Shown in pieces: positions 46,222-56,829 of a stretch of DNA of 64,000 bases. A model generated the notes under the pieces. The model ran no database searches. It worked only from the letters and a program-made list of their open reading frames with translations, and had not been told where the DNA came from. The stretch's first letter is position 1, and each line of letters opens with the position of its first letter. The translations under genes were made by a program, and so were the position numbers. The stretch comes from Cyanophora paradoxa (lineage: Eukaryota; Glaucocystophyceae; Cyanophorales; Cyanophoraceae), in NCBI GenBank assembly GCA_004431415.1, contig QPMI01000610.1, positions 124,001 to 188,000 of the forward strand. The letters are read 5' to 3'.

Positions 46222-49200
46222 CTATCTCTTGGAGCGGGGGCCCGTGCCGGGGGGCGTGGCGCCCGCGGACGCAGAGCCCCCCTGCGAGCGCGAGGCGTCG
46301 CTCCCCGGGGCGGCGGCGCCCCCGACGGCCGAGCCGAGCCCGGCGGCGCCGGCGAGGGGCGGGGCGCCGGGGCCCTTGGCGGCCTTCCAGGCGCCGGGGC
46401 GGCGGTCGGGGTCGGGGCCGGCGGAGCGGGCGAGGTCGGCGATGAGGGCGGAGAGGCCGCCGATCTGGCGGCGGTGCGCCGCCGCCATCGCGTCCATACG
46501 CTCCTGCACGTTCGCGATCCGGTCCGTCTGCGCCCCGGCCCGCGCCCCCGTCAGCCGAGGAGGGGCCGGCCGCGGGGGCCGGGGCGGGGCGGGGCGGGGC
46601 GGGGTGGGGGCGGGCCTGGAGGAGGGCGAGGGACTCAAGGGTGCGCTTCATGCGGTGCACCTGGTCCCCCTGCTCCGCCAGCGCCCGCTCCAGGCCCACC
46701 TGCATGCACACCAGCGCTGATCATGAGCGCCAGCGGCGGGGGCGGGGGCGGGCGGGGGCGCCTTGAGGCCGATGAGGTTGAGCTCGACGTCGCCCACCAT
46801 GCGCGTGAGCGCCGCCGTCCCCTCGCTCCTGCCCCGAGTCGACGTCAGCGGGGGTGGACCTCGATGCGGGCGCGGGGGGCGCAGGGGCACCGGGCGACGT
46901 CGGCGGAGGAGGGGAGCGCCCCGGACCCGGGCCCGGGCGCGGATCCGGGAGCCCCCGCCGGCGCCGCGTCGCCGCCGGCGGGGGGCGCCGCGGGGGCGGG
47001 GCGGCGGGGCCGGGGCCGGCGCTGGTGAGCTGGGCGTAGCCGGCGGGGTCGAGGCAGCGGAGCAGCCGCGCCTCGTGCGAGTCCGCCTCCTGAGGCGATG
47101 AACGTCAGCTGAACATGCACACAGAATATGCTTTCAGAGTCTGGATCTGGAGGGCCGCCGGACCTGGAGCCTGGCCTCGATCTCGGCGGTGGCCCCCCCG
47201 GCCGCCTCCTCCGCCCCGGCGGCCCCGAGCAGGAACGAGCCGCGCGACTGCAGCATCGACGCCGAGCGGGAGCCGAGCCTGCGCCCCGCCTCCTCGCGAT
47301 CGGGCCCGCCCGCGATCGCCGCCTCGGCGGCGTGCGCGTGCGGCGGGGCCGGGTGCGCGAGGTCCCCGCCGGAGACCATCTTGACGGCGCTGGAGACGCC
47401 GGCGGCGAGGCTGTGGCTCATGCGGCGCGAGAGGCGGCGCAGCGAGCCGAGCACGGAGGGGCGGCGGCCCTCGCCGCCCTCCCCCGCCTCCTCGTCCCAC
47501 GCGTGCGCCTCCGACGCCGGGTGCACCTGCGCCCCGGCCCGCCGCTCAGCGCTCTCGAGCCGCGGGTTCAGCGAGCCGGGGGCCGGGGGCCACAGCGGCG
47601 GGGGGCGGACCTTGGCGGCGTTGAAGCCCTTGGGGGCGGGCGCGGGGCCGCGCGGGGCGCGGCCGGGGCCCTCCCTCCCGAGGCCCTTGAAGGCCCGCAG
47701 CGCCTTCCCCACCCCCTGCGCCGCCCCGAACCGCTGCGAGCCCGAGCTTGCAATTAAGCCCGAGAGCGACCTCGAGACCTCGAGCTCAAGGCGGGCGGGC
47801 CTTCTTGGAGAGGCGGCGGGCGAGGGCGGCGGCGCAGGCGGCGAGGACGGCCCGCTCCGTTGCCAGCATCTCCTCCGCCGCCTGCGGGGCGAGCCGGGAG
47901 GAGTCAGGGGCCAGGCGGCCGCGAGGGCGGCTGTTGCCAGGGTCGGCGGGGCCCGCGGCCGGAGCGGACGTGGGCGATGCGCGGCTCGCGCTGCATGAGC
48001 TCGGAGACGGATTGGTTCCACTGCCCGACGCGCATCCCCTGCGCCCGCCGGTACGACTCCGTGAAGATGGCACTGCGCGCGCGGGGTCATCGTTTTGCAG
48101 ACTTTCGCGGCAATTTGCAGATTTTCGCAGCAATTCGCAAAAAAATGGCATTTTTAAAAAAGACGAAAAGCCTGCGTCTAGATCTAGAACCCCGGCCCCG
48201 CGATGGCGGCGGCGAGCACACATGAAGAGGTTGATGAGGACGAGGGTGGCGGCGGTGACGAAGGCGGCGAGCAGCAGCGGGCCGGCCACGCTTCCCGCCT
48301 GCGCATGCGGGCCCCGTCAGAGCATGCCTAGACCTGGGACCGTGCCGGCGGGGCGGGGCGGGCCTGCTGGAGGGCCTCCATGTCCTGCGTGAAGTCCCCG
48401 AACGTGATCCGGAACATCGTCTGCCCGCCCGGGCCCGGCGCCCCGTCAGCTGCGGGCCGAGGGCGGGGCGGGCGGGGCGCACGAGGAGGGACCACTCGAG
48501 GGTGCGGAAGATGTACACCGACGAGCCTGCGGGGGTCGATTGCAGGCCCAGGGGGCGGGGCGGGCGGGGTGGGGGGGGCGGGGCGGACCGAAGGCGACGT
48601 GCATGGCGAGGGAGAAGGCGACGATGACGATCCCGTACACCGCCGAGAAGGTCAGCACCGGCGGCGACACGAACGTCTGCGCCGAGGATCAGGCGGGGGC
48701 GCGAGGCCGGCGCGGGGGCTGGGCCGGGGACGGGGGGCGGGGCGCGCGTTGAAGATGGCCTGGACGATGGGGCCGACGACGGGGAAGAGGCGGATGAAGA
48801 TGAGGGTCTTGAGCCAGGCGAGCACGAGGACGACGGCGATGAGGTCCGCGAAGGCCCCGTACACGTCCGCCGCGTACGAGAGGTCCACGTACGTCTCGTC
48901 CTGCCGCAGCGTGAGAAGAGGGGAGCGGGGGCGGGGGTGGGGGCGGGCCTGGGGCCGCCAGTCGATGGCGTAGACGAGGTACTCGAAGACGCAGCGGTAA
49001 ACGATCACCGCCAGCCTGCGCCCCGCGGCCGCTCCCTCGCTCGCTCCCTGGGGGCGGGGGGGCGGGGCGGGGCGGGGCGGGGGCGCGCATGACGGCGTGC
49101 ATGAAGCAGGCGTAGTAGTTGGAGGGGTTGGCGAGGTACGCGAGCCGCAGCCGCCGCGCCGCCAGCACCTCCAGCGCCACGTACTGCCCGTGCCCCCGGG

Positions 49201-52200
49201 GCCGCGTTAGAAGCTCATCGATCGCGGCGGCAACACGGCGTGGCGGGTGCGGGGCGGGGGCCGGGGGCGCGCACGTAGAGGGCGACGAGGGCGACGGTGA
49301 GGGCGAGGATCGCGTCTGCCCCGCGTCCGGGGTGTGAGTCGCTCGGAAATGTTGAATTTCCCGGAAGCTGGGGGCGCGGGGCGGACAGAGGGCGTCGAAG
49401 GCGGAGTAGGCGCGGCGGAGGCGCATCGTCGTGAACTGCAGCGACGGCCTGCGCCATTCGGCAGCGAAATCACTTCGGCTCTAGGTCGTGGGCGAGGAGG
49501 GGACCGGGCCGGGGCTGCGGGCGCACCGGATGGCGCCGGTGGAGGGCATGTAGAAGGCGAGGCGGGCCACACCCGCCAGCCCTTCGAAAGCGGATGGCGC
49601 CCGATGTCAGAAGCAAGGAGAGAAGAAAGTATGCGAGACAGGCGCGGGCGGGGCGCGGGGCGGGCGGACCGACGTTGGCGTTGTAGAGGTTGAACTCGGC
49701 GAGGACCGCGTACGTCTGCCAGTCCACCCACCGCTGCCCGAGGCGCGCGGCGGGGATCCGGAGTCAGCGCTCGAGACTGCGGATCCGGAGGCAGTCTTGA
49801 TCTTGGGCGGGGCGGGCGCACGTTGGCGCGGAGGTCGGCGAGGAGGGCGCGGGCGGCGGCGAGGTCCGTCGGGAGGTCCGCCACGAAGCCCCCGCCCCCG
49901 AGCCGCCCCGGCACCACCCCCCTTTCGAATTTCCCCGCCGCGAGAATAAATTTGGGGCGGCGCAGATGATGGAAAATGGGACGCGGGCGGACGGGATGTG
50001 GGCGGCGCCGAGGGGCGGGGCGGTCCCCGGGCTGTACTCGAAGGCGGGGCCCGCCCCGAACGGCCGCCGATCCTCCGTCTGCCCCGCCCCCGCCCCCGGA
50101 ATCAGAGTCGAGTCTAGATCTTCGCAGAAGGGTCTCGGGCTCGGGGCGCGCACGGAAGGACCCCACTCGCCGTAGCACTTGCCGAGGGTCCCCTCCGCCC
50201 CCAGGAACTCCCCCGGGACCTGCCCGCGCGGCGTCAAATCAAAGACAAAATTACAGGGGCAGGCCAGGGGGCGCGCCGCGCAGGAGTCGTCGCGGATGCG
50301 GAGCTGGCGGAGGCGGACGCGCCCGAGCAGCCGGTGCTGGTAGTACACGAAGCCCCTGCGCATGCGCATGCGCCGCCCGAAGGCGCATCCGGAACTCGAA
50401 GTCATGATCGATGTTTTAGACGAGAGGCGGGGGACGAAATTTATTCGGGTCATTTCTATGCGCGTGCTGCAAATCCAATCTCTGATGAGAGGGTATTTAG
50501 AGATGGGACGAGGTTTCGCACCGGTCTTCAGGGGAGAGGAGGGAGCCCGGGTACCAGCTCTCGACGAACATCGACTCCAGGAAGGGCCCTTGCAGGTACT
50601 GGCGGCGGCGAAATTAATTCAACAAAGAGAAGGGGCATCATCTTTAATTTATTTAGTCGAGGGCGCGCGTATACGTACCCCCCAGAGGTCCTCGATGGTG
50701 ACGACGGAATCCCACGAGACGCGGGCCCCTCCCCGCTCCGACCCCTCGAACTCGGGCGCCCCCGTCAGCAGGTCTGCGCGCGGGGGCTTAACATTTAATC
50801 TTGAGAATTAACGATTCTTAAATTTGACTTCCGAGTTCCATCGCAGGCAGGGCGGAGAAGGCCGGGCGCGCACCGCGGACGCTCTCCGCAAAGTAGAACG
50901 CGTCCTCCCGGTTCTGCGCATGCCGCCGAGTCGTCCGGAAAATTACACTTCGAATTCGAAGCGCGGGGCGGAACGGGACGGGACGGGCGGGCCTGGGTGA
51001 AGCCGACGGAGGCGGTGACGGTGAGGAGGACGGTCCACGCGAGGTACAGCGCCGACGTCTTCCACACCTGCCCGCCCCGGCCCCGCGCGCCGGCCCTTAT
51101 TCAGCAGACGTCCGCTTCGGTTGCGGGCGGGGCGCACGGTGCGGAGGGCGAACTTGCGGCGGAGCCTCCAGACGGCCTCCACGGCGATGACCGGCTGCAG
51201 CAGCCGCTGGCCCGCCCCGGGGCCCGCCCCCGCCCGCCCCTTCTCCTCCTGCCCCCGCAGCCCGAAACCGTGAGATCTCTAGAGGGCCGTGAAAAAGTCC
51301 GCTTGATTGCAATATCGATTCCGAACCCGCGCGTGCTCCGCGGCGGCTGCAGCAGCGGCGGCGGCCGCTGCCACCGCGTTCCCGCCGTGGAGCGAATTCT
51401 CCGCTTGCACCTGGCACGATCGCGAAGAGCAAGCTTAAGTGAGTAAAATGAGAGCTTCGATCACAATTATGTAATTATCAGGATGCGCGGATCTTGTGCG
51501 GCTAAGCGGGGCGGGCGGGCGGGCCGGGCGGGCGCGGGTGCCTGGGCGGCCTCGGCGGCGGCCTTGGACTGGGCGCGCCGCATGCGCTCCACCGTGTCCA
51601 CCACCAGCGCCCTGCCCATGCCGCCCCGCGTGAGGCCGGGGGATCGGCGGGGCGGGGGCTGGGGCGGGCCAGTCGTAGGGGGTGAAGCCGGCGGCGTCGG
51701 GCACGAGGGCGCCCCGCCCCCCGCCCTGCTTGCACAGGAACTCCACCACCTCCACGTGCCGGTCTAACGAGAATCAGAAGAGGAGGCGGGAGGAGGGAGG
51801 GGGAGGGGGGGGCACAGAGGACGGCCCAGGCGAGGGCGGAGCGGCCGCTCTCGGCGTCGGCGACGCCCGCGTCCGCGCGCCCCTTCTCCACCAGCAGCCG
51901 GCACGCCTCCACCTGGCCCTCCTGCGAGGAAATTAGGCGGAAATGTGGGACCGTCTAAACTCTGCGATTCTGCGCGCCTGGGCGGCGCGGATGAGGGGCG
52001 TGCGCCCCTTCGAGTCCCGAGCGTCCACCCCCGCCCCCAGCTCCGGGGAGCTGAGAAATCGAAAGAAGTAATTAGATTCGGCAGGATTATAATTAAAATC
52101 AGAGGCGCATTAAATTTGGGCTGGAAGAGAGGCCGCTCGAGCTCACCGCAGGAGGCGCTCGATGACGGCGACGTGGCCCCGCCCCGCCGCCGCGTGCAGC

Positions 52201-54816
52201 TGCGAGCGAATTCGCCGAGTCGAATTAAATTCAATTCAAAGCGTCCGCCGGGGCGGGGCGGGGCGGGGCGGGGCGGACGGCGGTGGCGCCGGTGTCGTCT
52301 GCGTAGCCGACGTCGACGTTGTTCTGCAGCAGGAGGCCCACCGCCCGCGTCCGCCCTAGCTCTGCCGCCTGCCCGCGCGAGCGTCAATTTCGCAACGACC
52401 CGGTTTTCCCCGTCCAACTCTACATCCAATTCGAAGGGGCGCGCCTTGAGGAGGACGCGCTCGTAGAAGTGCTCGACGGTGCCGAGGTCCTCGACGGCGT
52501 CGGGCGAGGCCAGGCCCTCCGCCTCCACCGCCCCCTCCACCAGCGCCACCACCTGCCCGGGCCCCCGCTCAGCTCGGCTTGGCCTAGGAGGGGCCTGGGG
52601 CGGGGCGCTCAAGCTTGGCGCGCCTCCCAGGAGACGTCGACGCCGCGCTCGACGAGGAGCCCCGCGCAGACGAGCACCCCGCGCTCCACCGCCAGCTTCA
52701 GCAGCGTCTGCCCCGCCCCCTTCAGGCGCCGGTTTAATTTGCGGTCGGGGCGGGGGGCCGGGCCTGGAAGACGGGGCTCTTGAAGTCGGCGGCGGCGTCG
52801 TGGCGGAGCAGGACGACCGCCACCCCGTGGTGCCCGTTCTGCGGCCCGCTCTGAGCTCCGCCTTCAGTAGTAATGGTCTTGGGCTGGGGCACCTGGGTGG
52901 CGAGGGCGAGCGGGGTGGCCCCGTCGGCGTCGCGCGCGTTGATGTCCGCCCGGTACTGCTCGATCAGCACCCGCACCAGCCCGTCTGCAGCGGCGCGCTC
53001 AGCTTGTGGAGCGGTCGGGCTCGCAGAATATCGTGAGAGACAAAGCGGGGCGCGGGGGCGGGGCGCGCCGTGGCCGAACTCGGCGGCCTCGTGGAGGGCG
53101 GAGCGGAGGCGGTCGTCCCGCGCGTTCACCTCGCACCCCCGCTGCACGCACATCGCCACGATCTGCCGTCGATCGAGACGCCCCCGTCAGATCTAGAGTT
53201 TATGGAACCACGGGGGGCACGAGCTCGAGCTGCGCCCGGGTGGGAGCTCGAGGGACCTGGTCGGCGGCGAAGCGGGCGGCGAGGATGAGGAGCTCGACGA
53301 GGAGGTGCTCGTTCAGCGCCACCCCGTTCTGCGCCCCGGCATCCCGCCCCGTCAGACCTGGCGGCACGCCTCCGGGGCGGGGCGGGGCGCGGGCGGCCCG
53401 CGGCGCGCCTCGTCGAGGAGGCCGAAGAACTCCACGTCATTCTCCCCCACCGCTGCCCACCGAACCCGGGGTGAGAGGGAGCACGGGTGGTGGCCCGGGG
53501 CGGAAAGGCGGCCGGCGCGAGGCCGCGCGCGGTGCTTGACACGGGCGCGATTCATTTAGATGGCCAAGTTCAGTTTAGTCCTCTGCGGACGTGTGGGGGC
53601 GGACCGTCGCGGATGAGGGCCTTGGGCTTGGCCTCCTGCAGCGAGAGCCTCGCCCCCTGCGCCCGTGGCCTCAGGGCGCGCCGGGCCGGGGCCGGGGCCG
53701 GGGCCGGGGGCGGGGGCGGGCGGGCCCGCTTGGAGAGGAGGGCGACGACGCGGGCGCGGCGGTGCTTGAGGGCGTGGAAGAGCGCCGTCTCCCCCTCCTC
53801 CGTCGCCACCTGCGCGCGATCGCGAGACGCCCGCCGTCAACGTTGGGCCTTCAGTTACGAGGCCGTCGAGGCCGGCGGGGCCGACGCGGCAAGAGGGCCT
53901 CGACGCGTTACAAAATCGATATTGTGTTTGTTTTATGAAATGCAGGAGCTGTTGTTCAAACGCGTGGCGCCGAGGCGGGCGGGGTGGGGGGGCGGGCCTG
54001 GACGTCGGCGCCGGCGTCGATGAGGGCCGTCGTCGTCGCGTCCATGCGCCGCTTGCACGCCGTGATCAGCGCCGTCTCCCCGCTGGCCCCGCCTCAGAGC
54101 ACGCGGCGCGACAAATCCAGGGGGGGTGGAGGCGGCGAAGGCCCGGGATAGTAATCCGGCAGGGCGGGGCGGACCGCTTGTTCTGAAAGTTGATGTTGGC
54201 GCCGCGCTCGAGGAGGAACTGCACAATCTCCACGTGCCCCGCCTGCGCGCAGGGGCCGCCTGAGGAGGCGCCGGGGGGCGCGGGGCGGGGGCGGGAGGGG
54301 CCGGGGGCGGGCCCCGGCGGCGGAGAAGAGGGCGGTGTTGCCGGCGGCGTCCGTCGCGTCCACCGCCGTGCTCCGGCTCTCCAAAATGTTCTGCCCCGCC
54401 CCTCAGCGACCGGGGATGATGAAGATGGAGGAGGAGGGAGGAGACGCGCCTTGACGGTCTCCAGGTCGCCGCGCCCCGCTGCGGGAAGTGCAAGCTCGAG
54501 GGGAGGCGGGCGGGGCGGGCTTTGATTCCGAGTTGGGACGCACCGGAGTTCCAGAGGTCGAGCTTCTCTTCCAGGGTCGCCCGCAGCGCCGCGCTCGCGT
54601 ACTCCAGCGGCGTCTTCGCGTTCGAGTCTGCGCGGGCGGAATTCGACGCTTGAGCCCGAGCGCGGCTCGAGCGGCGCGTGGAGGGCGGGGCGGGGCGGGG
54701 CGGGGCGGGGGCGGGCCCTTGGCGGCCATGTCGGCGCCGGCCTCTAGGAGGGCCAGCGCGATCTCCACGTGGTCGTGCTTGCACGCCTCCTGCGCGCGCG
54801 CCCGAGTGGGGCGAGG

Positions 54817-54852
<36 letters not shown>

Positions 54853-56261
54853 GGGGCGGAGCGGCGGGGGCGGACGTGCAAAGGAGTGACGCCCCACTTA
54901 TCCGGCACGTTCTTGTCGGCCCCCTGCTTCAGCATCCACGTCATCATCCCCGCGTGCCCGTCTGCGTGTGCAGCGCCGCACGATGAAAGTTAGCTATAGG
55001 ACGATGATGATGAGGGGGCCGCAGCGGGCGGCGCGCGGGGGCGCGCACATTCGGCGGCGAGGTGGATCGGGGCGCGGGCGTCCCAGTCCTGCGCCCCGGG
55101 GGCGGGCGCGCGGTCACGATCGGCTCTTGCGGAAAGGGGAGAAGATCCGGAGGGGGGAAGGCGGCGGGGGGTACCTGGATGTCCAGGCTGACGCGGCCGC
55201 TCTCGACGAGGTGCTTTAGCGTGTCCACGTTACCCGCCCTCGCCGCGTGGAACTGACGGGGGGTACGCGATCACGGGGGTACGGGCACGTGGGCCAGGGG
55301 TACCGCACCATCTCCCACGAGACGTGCCGCAGGGACCGTTCGATGAGCTTCGAGCGCAGCTCCTCGCTCGCCACGTCCTGCGGGGGTACAGTCGGTTCGG
55401 GATCGGTGGGGTACAGCCTGACTTGCAGCCGGGCACCAGGGGGGTACGGTTCTGCGAGTCGCGAATGTTGAGGTCCGCGCCCACGTCGACGAGGATCATC
55501 GCGAGCTCGGGGAAGTTGTTCATGCACCTGCGCGCGCGGACCCCTTCAGAAGGGCAGCGCGGGCCGGGGGGAAGGGGAAGAAGCGGGGGGCGGGGGTAAG
55601 GGGCACACGCTTCGTGAAGTGCGGTTACGCCCCACTTGTCCTGCGCGGACCGGAGCCTCGGTTAGAGCTCGAGGGGGCGGGGGGAGGGGGGGGACGTGTT
55701 TGGGGGGTACGGCGGGCCTGGATGTTCTTCTCGGCGCCGCTCTGGAGGAGCAGCTCGAGGAGCGCCCTGTGGCCCTGCGCGGGTGCCGGCTCGAATCAGA
55801 GGCGGCCCGCGTCCGCGCCGACCTCGAACCCCCGGGGGCTGTTGAGGCGGGGGCCGGGGTGGGGGCGGGGGCCGCGGCGCGGTGGGGGGGGAGGGGGAGT
55901 GGGGGCTCACGTAGTTTGCGGCCATGTGGATGACCCGCCGGTCGTCCTGGCGCCCCGAGTGTAAGCTCGAGTCAAGCGCAGCTAAGCCCGGGCGGGAGGG
56001 GGCGGCCCCGGCCCGGGGCGGGGCGGGGCGGGGCGGGGCGGGGCGGGCGGGGGCACCCAGTCGGCGACATCGGGGTGGATGCCCTGCGTGAGTATCTTCT
56101 GCGTCTCCGCCAGGTCTCCCTTCTTCACCCTGCGCGCCCCGCCCCCGCCACGATCAGCTGCAGCTGCAGCGCTTCGCCGGCGCCGCCGCGCGCGAGGCCG
56201 GGGCGCCGGCGTGCGAGGGGGCTAGGGCTGCGTACGCGAGGAACAGGTCCCACGCCGACAT
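46222..56261 (-). CDS. Ankyrin-repeat / polycystin-2-like (TRPP) channel fusion
   Basis: ATG at 56261 (MSAWDLFLAVKKGDLAE after joining intron 1); stop TAG at 46222-46224. I traced 31 introns from the start to about 51480 and every join keeps frame through a long ankyrin array, e.g. HRALLELLLQSGAEKNIQ, DKWGVTALHEACMNNFPEL, ADLNIRDSQNRTPLDVA, YGHAGMMTWMLKQGADKNV, GHVEIVQFLLERGANINFQ, VRVLIEQYRADINARDADGA, LHAAAGRGHVAVIERLL and GVDARDSKGRTPLIRAAQ. The frame then runs through VERMRRAQSKAAAEAAQ, VQAENSLHGG and LLQPVIAVEAVWRLRRKFAL into a first membrane helix (SALYLAWTVLLTVTASVGF) and the polycystin extracellular domain (VTIEDLWGYLQGPFLESMF, RLLGRVRLRQLRIRDDSC, GGGFVADLP, YAVLAEFNLYNANV). Later come further helices, a pore-like FRITFGDFTQDMEAL, a last helix LLLAAFVTAATLVLINLFM and a coiled-coil tail. 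TRPP channels conduct cations, often in cilia. If the fusion is wrong, there are two adjacent genes split near 51,480. Confidence 0.78.
54818..54849. repeat. 32-nt G homopolymer (C-tract on coding strand)
   Basis: Inside the intron between the exons DKWGVTPLH and EACKHDHVEIA of the ankyrin-polycystin gene. Confidence 0.95.
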
Positions 56262-56829
56262 GGCTGCTGCTCGGGCGCGCCCCCGCCACCGTGCGCCTCC
56301 GCCGCCGCCGGCGGGGCCGAGCGGGCGGGCCCCACGTCGAGCGGCCGCGGCCGCGGTCGCCTCCCCCCGCGGGCCGCTAAGGCTGCCACGGCTCGCTGCG
56401 CCTCGATTCCCTGTTGTACTCGATCCTCTCCAACCACAATGTCTTTCGCTGCAACTTTGGAGCTAAGCCGACGGCCGCTAGGCGCGCCACGGGCGCGTAC
56501 GCAGGCCAACCAAGCTTAAGCGCTACCGCTGTCAAAAGGATGCCGAGCGCTCTCGTATGCTTCGCCTGGGCTCTTCGGCCTCCCAGCGCCCGCCTGTGAT
56601 AGTTTGGACTCTTCGGAGCCGCCGGCGGCCCGCCGGGCCCTGTTCAGAGCCGCCGTGGATGCTGCTGCCCCCTCGAACCTCATCGGCGAAGCGGCGCGTG
56701 CATGTACCCCTTGCATGCGGCGCAGCAGCACCGGACCCTGAAGGTTGAGCTTGCAGGGTTGCTCATGCGCGTACGACGTCGACGTAGCTTGGACTGGTGA
56801 GGCCTGGTGAGGCCGAGGGCGCGCCCAAC
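56262..56829. other. Divergent promoter region of channel and sirtuin genes
   Basis: 568 bp between two ATGs on opposite strands. No ORF with protein features; no assignable element. Confidence 0.5.
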
